NCBI RefSeq assembly: GCF_028583425.1
Contig: NC_072793.1
Coordinates: 65,601,028-65,665,027 of the forward strand
Source: Eublepharis macularius
Taxonomy: Eukaryota > Chordata > Lepidosauria > Squamata > Eublepharidae
Length of the DNA stretch: 64,000 bases
Direction: 5' to 3'
Made by a program: the position numbers and the translations under genes. Each line of letters starts with the position of its first letter. Position 1 is the first letter of the stretch. Positions 21,911 through 34,479 of this stretch are shown here, piece after piece. The notes below the pieces were generated by a model. The model was given only the letters and a program-made list of their open reading frames with translations. It was not told the DNA's origin and ran no database searches.

Positions 21911-24290
21911 TGATTTTATGCATTATTTCTTGATTCTTGAAGATGCTCAGGCATTGTTAAAGCTACAAATGAATGGAGTTCCACTAGCACATAAATGGTT
22001 TTAGTTTGCAGTGAGTTGTAGTTATAAGTGGTATGGGAGCAACTTAATGAGTTGGCTCCAGTGATCTGCTTATGCAAGGATTGCAGATGTTTTCCATGTT
22101 AATAGTATGAAATACAGAGATCAGCAACAGATGGCTTGTGGGCCAAATCTGGACTTCTGCATGATGCCATCTCCTTTACCTCTCCACTACCCTCTAGTTC
22201 ATAGCTTAAAGGGGAAGGAAGGCATGGATAATGTGTGTGAGAACGGGACATCTACCTTCTTAGTGGAGTGTAATCTCGACCATCACCAATACTTCCGTAG
22301 CCTCTAGCAAAACTAGCTGTTAGCCAAGGGTAAACTGTTTGATGAGAAGGCAGATATCTTTTGAGGTGTCCTCCCATTCAATTTACATTTCAAAACAAGT
22401 CCCCAAATTAGAGCTTTTTTAGAACCTCATTATTCTGTGGATATCCCCACCCTTTTAGTTAACAGGTTGGATCCAGCACTCCACATACTTGAGGATTGTG
22501 GGTATTTCCCGTATTCAGCTCCCCTGGACATTCCATTCCAACCCTGAAAAGTTAATTTTGAAGGCTGTGGGACCACATAGGGGTTGCACTTAGGAGGAGA
22601 AAGTGGGTGAAATTGCCTCCTCCTGGTTCCATCAGTGCAGCTCCACATCTTGCTTCTTAAAAAGCAAACACAACTTGTTTACTTTTGTGTCTGCTGATTC
22701 CAGCAATTGTATGGCCAGTCTGAGAATTATGTGTTGGTCCAAATTTCCTGGTAGGAAAAATAATTTTTCCTCATCACTTGAACAGCTTGTGTGTTTTGAT
22801 CTTAGGAAAAGAGACAATTTTTATATTACAGACATGAAGCTGTGTTTTCAAAAAAGAGCCGAGAGAAGGAAATACATAACTTGTCTTGCAAAGCAAAAAA
22901 CTGAGTACAACACATTTCAGACTTGGGCAGGCAATTACTAGAGATCCACAACCTGATTGTTTGAAGTGAATGAAAAGCAATTGAGAGTAAATCAGGGATT
23001 CTTCTAAATCATTGTTTCCTGAAGATGTCACAGTTAGGCAGGCACTTGAAAAGATTGTCTGATAAAAGCTAGTGGTGAAAGACCAGCAACTTAGGCAGAC
23101 AAGAATAGCTGGCTCATTAGGAAAGTTCTGTTTAGCAGCTCTTGCCAAGAAATCAGTTAAACTTTTTGAAAGGACTGTTTTTTAAAAAAAATTGCAAGTG
23201 ACGCAAACTCTGATTCCTTCATTGTTATTGAAGCAGTTTATGATTTATTATGGAAAGAACAATGCAAAACTTCTCATAATGCATCTCACAGTAGTGGGCT
23301 GTATCCCCTGTACCTTCCCATCTTTTACTGTCCTTCTATTTATCTGACCATTCTGTTCCAACTAAGTTTGAGGCCTTGCTCTGGCTTAAGGAACCTTCAA
23401 CAAGTAGTTCCTCCTCTGACATTAGAGCTCCTTAAATTGGAAGTTGGCTCCTTAACCTGGAGGAAGGCTTCAAACTTTGCGAAACAGAATGGTCGGATGC
23501 ATCCCCCTGTTTATGTATTGTGCTGCTTCGTATGCTATTTTTTAAAAAAGAGAGGACAGTTGAGAGGAACAGCACCTCAGGATCTGCTGTTCCCTCATTT
23601 GCAGAACATAGTTCTATTCTGAAAGGCTAATTTCATTTGGTTGATAGATGAGATTTTGTATGCAACTTTTTGCTGTAAGATTCTCCAAGTGGTTTTTCTA
23701 TATAATTATATATCCCAATACAATTCATATTGGGAGCATTTTTAGTTAACATAGTAATGTACGAATGGCACCAGTACTCAAAGAAGCAACCTCTTTGGAT
23801 GGAACCTAAGAATGCACAAAGAAGACAAAGTTGTCATCCATGGGTGTCTGGGCTAAACTCCCCATCATAGTATGAGCAGTAGTTTAAGTGCCTCTGTGCT
23901 GTTTTAGAACCTGATATAAACACCCAGGAGCTGGATGTCTTTAACCTCATGGACGTCCATTTGTAGGACGTCCTACAAGAAGAAATCTCAGCTCATTCTC
24001 TATGCTGGGGCAAGCCTCAGTGTTGAGTACATTCATACTGTGTATTCTTTACTCCACTTTGCCTTTTACTTAAGCCTTAGCCATTAAAGCTTGTGAAGCT
24101 TCTATAGCTTGTGAAGCTTTTGAGACATCTGTCCTGCTCAGCACCTTGAAAACGAACTGACAAGACATGGTTTAAGCAGATGGGCAGTCAGTCTTAGTCA
24201 GCAGTGTTGCTGTTTGCCAGATAGCTTGAGGGGATCTTTTCTGAGATGATGTGTACATACACATATACATGTCTTATTTTTCCATTTTTT
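21911..24290 (+). other. Distal part of the last LARS1 intron, no gene seen
   Basis: Apart from the unidentified repeat near 23012-23150 (see findings), I see only unique AT-rich intron sequence. Open frames are short and show no recognisable domain. Confidence 0.5.
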
Positions 24291-24294
24291 TTAG

Positions 24295-24500
24295 ATCTTT
24301 CCAAAGTGAAATTGATGAGGTTTGATGACCCTGTCTTGGGACCTCGTCGTGTTCCTGTGCTTGGAAAAGAAGATGCTGAGAAGACTCCCATTTTAGAACA
24401 AGCTGTCTTTCACGTAGACCTAGCTGGCAAGCAAGTTCACCTCACTGAGAATGGGCAAACAACAGATATTGGGGACACTCTAGTCTATGTTGTTAGTTAG
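24295..24500 (+). CDS. LARS1: LARS1 last coding exon and stop
   Basis: The acceptor is a long T-tract with 'ttag' before 24295. The first two bases complete the split Asp codon from 5870. The peptide includes [33 protein letters not shown] and [20 protein letters not shown], followed by TAG at 24498-24500, and matches the C-terminus of vertebrate LARS1 as I recall it. It completes the UNE-L-type C-terminal domain. The four exons in the window encode about 179 residues of the roughly 1176-residue enzyme. Confidence 0.95.
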
Positions 24501-24600
24501 GATTTGAACAGAGCTGGGTGTAAAAACAAATCTTCCCTACAGATTAAGCTCCTAAAGTTTTTAAGTATGGGTTTAATAAAACATATTTTCCATCAATGTG
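24501..24600 (+). terminator. LARS1: LARS1 3' UTR and polyadenylation signal
   Basis: AATAAA at 24575-24580, 75 bases after the stop. Cleavage is expected around 24593-24605. This gives a very short 3' UTR; a longer isoform using a later signal cannot be excluded. Confidence 0.75.
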
Positions 24601-26060
24601 GCTTTTAAAAAATAATCTTCATAACTAAAACCAAGGGGGAGTTTTTTTCATGCTTTTAAAAGGTTGTATGTGTGTGCATGCATAGTCCACTACCATATGT
24701 AGGAGGCAATGTAGCATTTTCATTTTTTGATCTTTATGAACTTCTGTTGTGAATCCCAGAAGATTCACAGCTACGAGATGGTGAAGTCATATTGCCCTTT
24801 CCAGTTGGTTACCTAAGTTTACCTTTCCTCCTCAGCAGGGTGATCTTCATAGTTGTCACTTGTCTTTAAAACTGAAGTGAAGAGATAGTCGTGGTCCCTG
24901 CTGCCACCTGAGGAAGTGTTATCATCTATACTCAAAGCAGATTTTAGTCAGAGGAAGGCAGCAGCAAAACCCGTGTCCCACCTGAGTTGGTAGGGTGTTC
25001 TTTCCCTTCATAGCACAAGATTCTGTCAAAACCTGCATTCCAGTCACTTGCTAGACCAGCACGGCAGAGGATGGGACACTTTGAGCACTTTTTCCCTCCG
25101 TTTCCAGTTGCACTAAGCTTAGTATGAAGCTCGAAGGCTGGAAGTAGGTAACGAATGATTCTGGGTTATGAATGAAAAGGGATGGGCAAGAGTGCTACAG
25201 TTTTGGAGAAATGGAGGTAAAAGAGCTGGGGCTTGGCTTTCATCGACATAGTCTTGTGGGTCTCGTATTTGCATGTATTCACATACATGCTGCAAATAGT
25301 TGCTTGTGGTAGCAAACCAGAATCCGTTAAAGAGTAACAAATGTACTATGGCATTAGCTATCATAGGCAAGAGTTTACTTCCTCAGTGACATTATATAAA
25401 TACAAGAACCAGATACGAAAGAAGGGATTCTGTGTACTGTTGCAACTTCAGGAGGTGAGATGGTTTTCAACAAATGTTGGCCTGCAGCTGGCAGGGGGTT
25501 CTGGATGATGGCTTTTAGCAAACAGACACATGGTAGGTACCAGTTATCTTACCATCAGTCAGATATTGGAATAAATTGAGATTTTTTTTTGAACAAATGC
25601 CCATTTGGCATTCTTTTTAAGCACTTTTTAGAATAGGAAAGATGGAAGATCTTTTCCACAAATTGTTTCAATATTACTACCATCCAGAGGTTCTTAATGA
25701 GTGCTCTCCATTGTTTGAGCAATTTGATTGATTTTTGAAAACATATGCTGCTTTTGTGTTAGGAAGTTGGAAGTGGGATAATAACTTGAAGATAAATATA
25801 ACAGTGAAAAGGACTTTTGTTGTCTTTATCCAATTTTATAATGTATTTTGTACTGATAAAATGATGCCACCTTTAGTATTGCTGTTTAAACTGGGGATAA
25901 GATAGCCCCCTCTGTCCCTTTCCTACAAACCATATTTGCCGGAACGTTCAAAGTTCAGATTATCTCCAGTGTCTTGTGCTTACTCTGTTCCTTAACTAAT
26001 GCTAGCCTCACTGAAGTGATATATATAAAGCTCCACCATATCAAGAAAAACGTCATTCTA
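24601..26060. other. Intergenic, no gene seen
   Basis: Unique-looking AT-rich sequence between the LARS1 3' end and a hAT relic. Reading frames are short and none was recognised. Confidence 0.4.
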
Positions 26061-26064
26061 AGCT

Positions 26065-26485
26065 AGGGTCCCCGACATCTTTGGGCCTGTGGGCACCTTT
26101 GGAATTCTGACTTGGTGGTGAGCACAATCATAATATGGCTGTTGCAGGAGGCCGAGCCAGCCATAAAATGGCTGCCATGGGAGTCAGAGCTAATCTCAAA
26201 TTGTCAGGGAGTGAAGTTATGCATAACTCTAATAGTAATTTAAGCATTTCTGTCAGAAACTTGGTTTAATAGGCTATCTTTTTAAATTAACAATTTGAAA
26301 TGTTTTCCTGCATACACAGCTTATCTCCAGTCACACAGTTAAGATTTTGTGGCAACTTCTGCCAAAAGCATTTTTGGGCAAAAGCCCATCTGGCTCCACT
26401 CACTTTCTAAAAACACTTGGATGTCAAGAAAGGTGCTGATGGGTACCATGGCGCTCACAGGTACCATGTTGGGACTCCTGCTCTA
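26065..26485. mobile_element. Degraded hAT-type non-autonomous DNA transposon
   Basis: The left end 'agggtccccgacat..ggcctgtgggcacc' and right end 'ggtaccatgttgggactcctg' are imperfect inverted repeats. The inner text has 'aaaatggctgcc' repeats familiar from widespread amniote hAT relics. A clean 8-bp target duplication is not preserved. Confidence 0.55.
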
Positions 26486-29400
26486 TGCTGACAAACTGAG
26501 GGGGGAAAGGCATTTCTTTGAAAACAGAGCACACAAACTCCTTCCTTCATCAATTTAACCTCACTGGAAGATAAGTTTGATTTCAGGCCATGATACTCCT
26601 CTCATTTGCAGTGGTCAAGAAGACCAGTTGGAGATGGCCTTGTGCTTCAGCTCTATCTCCAGCTGCTTAGTGTTGGGATAAAACAAATATGTGGCCTTTT
26701 TATTGTCTGTGCTTATCTGACAGCTGTTCTTCTTTACTAGCTCCTCCCATTGCCTAGGGCAATGGCACAGTTATCCTGAAAGTTATGTAAATCCCACCCT
26801 ATTCATCTTTATTCCATGCATTGGCAATCTCATGGCATCTGATAATAGGCTCAAAGTCCTCCCCTCTCTCTTGTGAGTCATAAAGCTGCCACCACAGCAG
26901 GATTTCACTCAATCTCTCTCAAGCTATCTTGTTTTCAGCTTTCCTCCAGTTGGTTCTCCCAATGTGAAAGAAAAGAACAAAATAGAGTGTGTTCGGTATC
27001 AGCTACTTGGAGATCACATAGTACAACAATAAGGGGAAAAGTTGGTACAGAATTTCTTAATGTTATGTTTGAAGGCTTTTTAAAAATGAGGCAGGCCGTC
27101 TCCTGCTATTGTAGACATTTTTTGGTCATTAATCTCCCAGCTCCAGAAGTGTGACTGCTGTCGAAGTTTACTTATTTAACCAATCTCTTTAGGGTGCAAG
27201 CCTCCTTCCTTTTCTCTCTTTCTCCTTTTCAACACTTTGATCAGTCTCTCTGCAGCCAGTCAGGCTGCCTCCTGACATCTAACTATAGCATGCTAGTAAG
27301 AAAATGAGCGTTTCCAACTCTGCAATTACACTGTCTGCTGAATGCCTTCCTTTGGAGCAGGGGGGATACAAACTGAGTATGGAGAACAAATTGCAGCCAG
27401 GGCAGAAAGCTAACTGTGCCTTGTGGCTATGAGAGCTGTCAGAAATGAAGGAGTCCTTGGCCAAAGTGTCCTGTTGGCACAAAAAGAAGTGAGAAATGCA
27501 ATGCAGCTTTTCAGGCAAGTGAAGAAATGAGCAGTAAAGAGCAACACTGTTTTGAATGTGTTCTCCGTAAGAAGAAAATCAGTATTTTGAAAGAGAGTCA
27601 AAGGATGGCAACGTACTAAGGTCCCTAAGTTTGTATGTTTCTCTGTTAAAGCCAGCTAATGGTTGCTGCCTATTTAGATTTTTGGGTTCATATTCCATCC
27701 ATCCTTTGTTTTTTTACTATTCACTCTTTTTGTTCCCCATTTGCTCTCCTTGCTACCCATTTGAAGATTTTCCAAGTTTCGCATATGCATTCAAAATGAA
27801 ATTTTGACATACTGGGTCAATACAAAATGCACCTGTGCAAGAAAGGATCATGCAATACAAGCATGCTTTATAACACTTTCCCACATATCTGAGAAATGGA
27901 GAGCTATTTCAAGGATGTCTATGCAGAATCCTACTCAAGTCTATTCAATGAGGCTTAGTTTCAGGAAAATATTCTTAGGGTTGCATTGCTGTTTCTGTAC
28001 ACCCTGGGATTTATGGTCATGTTAGTACCAGGTACCCTCAGCATACATTTTCTAGGGAACACTGAATCATGCTGTCTCAGAGCATCCAAAATGCTAGGAG
28101 TAAGGGAGAAAAGGTAATCCTGGGCCTTTTATGTTGCCTAGCAGTAGACCTGGCACAAAATGACATAGTGTTGGGGGAGTGTGGAATGGAAAACCTGAAT
28201 GTGAATTACATTATATCTTCTTCCTCTGACCTCTGAATTCTAACACAGGCACCAGAATAATGATGGTATGCTAATATTAATGAATGTTAATTTTTAATTT
28301 GTTTTTTATTAAAATGACATTAATGAAAGAGCTTTTTCATTTAGTTTGATTGGAGACCAATTATAATTCCAGGAGATCTCTAGACCCCACCTTTTAATAG
28401 TTTGTCCAGAGTTAGGACAATAACTTGGGAAAGGTCTGATAAGAGTATCTGGGATGGACTAGGTAAAAATATTGCTTGATGACCTAGTAAGTACCAGGCA
28501 GGAAGGCTATCACATGTGCTGATTAGCCTGATTAGGTAAGTGAGAGAGGAATGATGGAGGGAGGCATTGATGAGATTAGGCTTCTCAGGAAGCCTCGTTA
28601 TCTCTGCTGCACTCCAAGGCATGGAGGGCTGTCAGTCAGTTATTCCCCCTCTGACACATGGCTTGGTAATTTTCCAGTCTCCAAGATGGCTGGCATCTGC
28701 TCTGCCTAAGGCAAGGCAGTGTCTAGGATTCACTGCAAGGAGTTTATGATATCCCATATCTATAAACTGCCCTTTTTGCATGAGGAAAGGGTTTGACTGC
28801 TAACAGTATAGTACCCCTTCTTAGTTAAATACTATGAACTATTGGTTGTCTTCTTAATGTAAGGATCGGCAACATCTGGCTTTAGACAGTGAACTTGTAA
28901 TACCTGTATGATAGGGAGATGTGTACAGAAACTATTGCTACAGCTCTGTGGCAGGAGCTGATGCCTTTGATTAATGTCCTTGCATGCAACTGTTAAAGGC
29001 ACAGGGAAGAGCTATTGAATGAAATCTCTACATTTTGCTGTTGAGTAAATGGCATTCTGTACAGTACACTTTTTCTCTGTCAGTCTATTCCCAAATCTAA
29101 CAGACTGCAAACCTGGTTGAATAAATAAGACACAACCTGGCTGTTTTAATTGCACTCTCTGATCAGCTCTGTATTGTTCCCCGGTCTCCCTTTATGCTTT
29201 GAAACTTGGCCTTGCTAGAAATGTGTCTCTGCCTCTCAGTTTGCATTAGTATTCCTTGTCAACCTGTGTTACCTATGATTCTCCTGTTCGCAGTTTCTTG
29301 GGGCTGGGTCAGTTCAAGAGCTGCTATGTAGTCATTAGCAGGTCATAGAGCAAACTGCTGTCGGTTGTAGCCAAAGGGAGCAATAAACTTTCCCTTTTTC

Positions 29401-29720
29401 CAAAATAGATCATTTTGATGGCCTTCATGTTTTCCATAGAACATAATTATTGCCTTTTTGTAATAGTTATATTTAGCACACTGGACTTTTTGTATAGCAG
29501 TGTCAAATGCACCCCAGTTTGGTTATAATTGTATTTCACCAGACTATGTTTGGGTACATATGGCTTCCTTTCATCATGGAGACTGGAGGATTTGGCTGTG
29601 GCAGTGCAAAATTCTTTTGTATGTGCCTGCTGGGTCTCTCCTAAGTGTCTGAAAGATGAGCCATGCTCAGATTTGTGGTCAACTTCAGAAGCCAAGTTAA
29701 TAACACAGTAGCCCTCTGCA
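26486..29720. other. Intergenic, little recognisable
   Basis: About 3.2 kb without a convincing gene. A short stretch at 28345-28390 ('ggagatctctagaccccacc') resembles one end of the hAT-like family seen at 50094 and 52226. The remainder is unassigned. Confidence 0.4.
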
Positions 29721-29893
29721 TATGTTTATTTACTTTATAGTCTACCTTTCACACTGAGGCTCAAAGCAAATTACATGACGTAAAATAATACAGTCGGAAT
29801 GCATGGAATATCTAGTAAACAATAGGACTGGGATTACAGAAATTAGAAACAATACAAAAATATCAAAAATGATAGGTTAAACAGTGCAAAGAT

Positions 29894-30190
29894 TATATCA
29901 AAAGGTAACAGTAGTCCCCTATGCAAGCACCGAGTCATTACTGACCCATGGGGGGACGTTGCATCACAACGGCAGACTTGTTACAGCATGGTTTGCCATT
30001 GTCTTCCCCAGTCATCTACACTTAATCCCCAGGAAACTGGGTACTCATTTTACTGACCTCAGAAGGATGGAAGGCTGAGCCAACCTTGAGCTGGATACTT
30101 GAACCCAGCTTCTGCCAGGATCGAACTCAGGTTGTGAGCAGAGCTTGGGCTGCAGTACTACAGCTTACCTCTCTGCGCCATGGGGCTCCT
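29894..30190 (-). mobile_element. Sauria-type SINE, minus strand
   Basis: On the minus strand it starts AGGAGCCCCATGGCGCAGAG, has 'gagttcgatcctgg' (B box), then 'ccttccatccttctgaggtc', 'aaaatgagtacccag' and 'ggggaagacaatggcaaacc', and ends in a BovB-like tail 'gggtcagtaatgactcgg'. Target duplications CAAAGAT flank it (29887-29893 and 30191-30197). This family is typical of squamates and is the best single clue to the host group. It is inserted within an older LINE-like stretch (29725-29890 and 30198-30260). Confidence 0.85.
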
Positions 30191-30259
30191 CAAAGATGGT
30201 ATTACAAAAGTAGAAAACAATGCAGTAAGAGCAAGATAATACACAGTGACAGAAGCATC

Positions 30260-33200
30260 CATTCATGTGAATAGGGAGTGTGATAGGAGTGGTTACTGTG
30301 TCATGAACTGGGTAACGTGGATTTTCCTTCAGGGTATATCTTGCAGTCACACAAATCAGAATACTGGGAAATGAAGATGCTAGTTTACGTGAATGGAAAC
30401 TGAACCCACGCATTGCTCGATTCACGTGATGGTGATTACACATATCGTGCTCTCGATACATGTGGCTGGTGGGTTTCCGGTTTGTGTGAATGGAACAGAA
30501 TGACTGTCAGTGATTTGCAAGGTTATCTGTTCCTGAGTTCTTGACCACTGTGTTTATGGTAAAGAGTGGTAGAAAGCAATTTCTCCTCTAAAAGAACTGC
30601 ACTTTTCTTGCTTGCTATAGGAATTGGAAACCAATGAGAGACATCTTGAGGCACTGTGAGCAACCTACAAGATAAGCAAGATAGTCTGGACTTCATCCAG
30701 CACTTTATAACAACAGAAGTGGCTGCTTTATCTTTGCCATTTAACAGTTTGTGTTTGTATTAGCACAAAAAAAATAAAGGGATGATTTTATAGTGCTGTT
30801 CCAGAGGGAAATAGTATTATTACCTTTTGTAAAAGGCTCTGAGGGCTGATATTTACTATTTATGGAGCAAAAGTAGCAAGAGAAATCCATTTTGCAGTCA
30901 GCAGGCAGTTCTGGTCGTTAAAAGGGAAACCTGTTTCCTTTAAAGACGGAGGACGAGCCCAGTGGATCGTTCTGTGTATTTCATTTGTTTCCAGGAGATG
31001 TCACTGTTAGGCAGGCACTTAGAGGCTTGTCACTGAGGAAACCTAGTGATGAAGAGAAGAGATGCATGGATTAGTGATAAGTCTTCACACTGTTTACTAA
31101 GCTGTTGGCTGTACCCAGTTGGTCTATTGGAAGAAAAATGGCTGGGTCAACTTTTAACAAAACAGATACTATCCTCACCCCCAGGAAGATTTTCTAAGAC
31201 GATTAGTTCAAATGTCTACCAAGAGAAAGTGAATGAAGAAAAAGAAATAGGGCTCAGGGCTCTTACTTTGTACAGTAACATAATTTGAATGGCAACATAA
31301 AGGCAAAGACGGTAGTCTGAGACACACAGCTTTGTTACGGAACTACAAGACTAAAACTATATGCTCCAAGTCTCTTATGGATAGATTCCACCAGCCGTGG
31401 ATGAATAGAGGGAACCTCCAGAAGCAGTAAACTTTTGAATTACCAGTGCTAGGAGGCAGCATCAAGACCTTGGCCTCTGTGCCCTGTTTGATGGCTATAC
31501 AGGGAAACGCTTGACCGCTATATAAAACAGAATGCAGGAGTGGATGGACCACTGCCTGGATCGAGCAGTGCCCTTGCTATGTTATAATTGTTCCTCTTGT
31601 GTCCGTGATGCTGGGGATATATGCATATTTAGTGTGTACTAGCCTTTTTTGGGTGGCCAGACCTTAAGGGCACAAGGCAGCAAAAGTGAGTTGCAGCCAA
31701 ATCTCATTTAAATCAATAGGGCATAAGTTAGTAACAATGATCCCATTCCGTTGCCCTCAATGGGCCGCAACCAATTCTGGGATTGTGACCCAAATCTCTG
31801 AATGAATCTGCATCTTGGCTGTACGGCCTGTAGTGCAGAAGGCAGTGCACGGCTTCCTTTCATCCATCCACAACTGCCTATGCAGATGATAGATGCTGAA
31901 TAGTTTGCAGGCTGCAGGGTATTTTTTTAAAAAAATAATTAGTCAGATCCGTGTTGTGATTAAACATTCTTGTGTGCGTGTGTATTTTAATTGAAGAAGA
32001 AACTATTATGATCAATTTATTGCGTTAAAAGCCAGTGCTAGACAGGCTGTTGCTGATTTTTTTACAGCTGCAATGTTTAGTTGATCAATCAGCTTGATTA
32101 GATTAAAAATCTTCCTTTTTAATTGGTTCTCCTGATTAATTGAGAGACCTTTTTTTAAAAAAAAAAGGTTATTTATAATGCAAGTACTTCTCAAAGCTAC
32201 AGGCCTTAGGAAGGAATGCCTTTTCTATGATGGTGCCTGCAGTATGTCACATACATACATCATCTGAAAACAATGGAATAATGAGAACAATCGTTTTATT
32301 CATATGGAAATTTATGCAGATGTAATCAATTAAACCGCATACAATTAATTTATTAGGGTTTCTTTAATTGGACAACGACCTAAAGTAAACAGGCACAAAA
32401 GAGCCTTCCACATTGTCTAATGGTACACACACATCAAACATGTCATAGATGAAAATAGATGCCACAGGTGGAAATCTTGTATAATTGTAACATCTATACA
32501 TTCTGTCCCTTGAGTATCCTTCCCCACTTATTACATAGATATAAAAGGCTTTGGTGTTAAATGTTTATTTGAGGCTTCCTCCTTCTAACTGCATCCTGTG
32601 TCAATGTAATTTTTTTTCTAATGACAAAAATTGGATATGCATCTACTCAATATACTTAATTCTCAACATGGCCCCATCAGTTTATACTTAAATCTGGAGT
32701 TTGGGACTGTGAACAGGCAAGGCAGATATATCTACAAACTTGAGCAAAGCCAGTTTGCACAGAAAAGTGGCACACCCCCACACCCACACCCACACATATA
32801 CCAATAACAGAAGCAGCACCTATAGTTTTAAAAACCAAATGCTCTCTCCGTGTTGCTGTGGGTATTGTTAGGCAACCACAACAGTATTGTCAACCTGCCA
32901 GCCATGATTTCTGTCAGCAAAAAGCAGGAGGAGGGGGCAGGGCCCCTTCCGCATCCATTTTGGCCTTCGAGGAAGAGTTGTTATGGGAAGGGGCAATTGC
33001 CCCCCCCCCCAAATCTTTTTTGTAGATACAGCCTTTGGTTTCTCATATTCTGTTTTTTTCTCGTTTAAGAGTAGGATTTCTCTTTCATTTCTCTTTGAAG
33101 GGAAATCAAGGCTCTCTTCTGTATCTACAGCTCCTGCAATTGTTTTATACTATACACCCCAAAGTGGTGCTCTATCAGGAAAATAGGAAGGTTTAGGAAG

Positions 33201-33470
33201 ACATTGCCTGTCTCTGAGCATCGACAGAGTGAAATTCTGAAATTATTCAGAATCTCCCTTCCTGCCCCTCTTTTCTTCAAATTTCTCTTTGATCAAAAAG
33301 CAATTGATTAGAAAGTGACTCCAAATTCCTAGAAAGAAGAAAAAGATAGTTGGATTTCATGGATAAACTGGTTAAAGAGGAATTAAGAGAACCACAGGAA
33401 ACACTCATTGGAGCAGCAACCCAGGTGTGACTACTTACTGCTGTTCAACAGGACCCACTCCATGAAAACA
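30260..33470. other. Intergenic, no gene; includes a TAAT-rich block
   Basis: No coding exon is recognised. An unidentified repeat relative lies at 30985-31100. A block rich in ATTA/TAAT motifs lies at 31930-32400 (see findings). CA-rich and C-run simple repeats occur at 32772-32805 and 33000-33010. Confidence 0.4.
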
Positions 33471-33474
33471 AGTG

Positions 33475-33720
33475 TTGTATAGTGGTTATAAACGTACAAT
33501 TTCAAACTAGAATCGGAGAGACCCAGGTTTGTATTCCCACAGAACTGAGGAAGCTTGCCGAGTGACCCCCCCCCCCCTCACACACACACACAAACCCAGA
33601 GCTTAACCTACCTCACAGGATTGTTGTGAAATTAAATGGAGAAGAAACAAATAATGTACGCTGCTTTGTGTCCCTATTGTGGAGAAAGGCAGTACATAAA
33701 TGCAGTAAATGAATAATAAA
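33475..33720 (+). repeat. tRNA-derived SINE
   Basis: The order is 'gttgtatagtggttata' (A box), 'gacccaggtttgtattccc' (B box), a C-run plus CA-run insertion, 'acctacctcacaggattgttgtg', and 'gctgctttgtgtcccta..gagaaaggcagtacataaat' with an ATAA-rich tail. This is a standard squamate tRNA-SINE, moderately decayed. Confidence 0.75.
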
Positions 33721-34479
33721 GACAGGTGATGGGGGTCAGATAACAGTTTGGTGGTTGGGTGGCAAGGACAGAAAGAAGCAAGGAAAAGTGACCAAATGGG
33801 GTCTGCCACGAGAAGGGAAAGTAGAAATTGTGCGAGGAGGGGAGTTATAAGAGAAAGTGAGGTGTCCCCCACAAGTCTTTGTGGGTTCCCCACCACATGA
33901 ATGGGCCTGGCCCAGACTGGTGCCCAGCACTACACAACACGGCTAGAGTTTTCCCAGGGAAGGAGGGAAAAATGAAGACAGAAGGGAAGATAAAGATAGG
34001 TTGTCTGGTATGTGAAAAGAAGAAAAGGATGCAGGAAAAGGGAGAGGTTAGGGGAATTTCAGGGAAGAGAAAGGAACTAGTGAGTCTTTATGGGTTCCTT
34101 GCTGCAAATTTCTAATTCTGAGGAGGTACAGAGGAAGGCTGAGAAAAACAAATCAAAATAAAGTGAATGTTAAAGACAATTCAGAATGTAAATACCCAGT
34201 ACAAAAATACTTAACCAAATGACAAGCAATAAAATTGTGTGGTTAAAACAATATCAGTGCATTTCCACATATTAGTACCTTTTCCTGGTGTAATAAACTT
34301 GTTGAACACACACACACAGCATTCAAATAACCAAGTACTTTTACATAAACATCATTATATAATCTTAATAAACGCGTTTCAGCCATAAGGCCTTCTTCTG
34401 TGGTTTTAATTTATTTAATGCACACCACAAATACACTGCTAAAGTACAATGTGCCTGAACAAACACAGAATCAAAAAGA

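Larger units (their letters stand above)
5871..24294 (+). other. LARS1: Final LARS1 intron (18.4 kb)
   Basis: It is bounded by 'gtaaca' at 5871 and a T-rich tract plus 'ttag' at 24291-24294. The split Asp codon shows that the two flanking exons join. About two thirds of the intron is recognisable mobile DNA: the palindromic element at 7394, the solo LTR at 11488 and the DIRS/L1 nest at 12461-21910. In 5940-6870, 10100-10640, 10770-11480 and 21920-24290 I see no gene, apart from an unidentified repeat at 23012. Confidence 0.9.

Noticed and set aside
31030..31290. Possible exon beginning after 'tttccag' near 30995
   Set aside because: The open stretch ends at a stop after about 27 codons and the same sequence with stops occurs at 23012, so a repeat is more likely.
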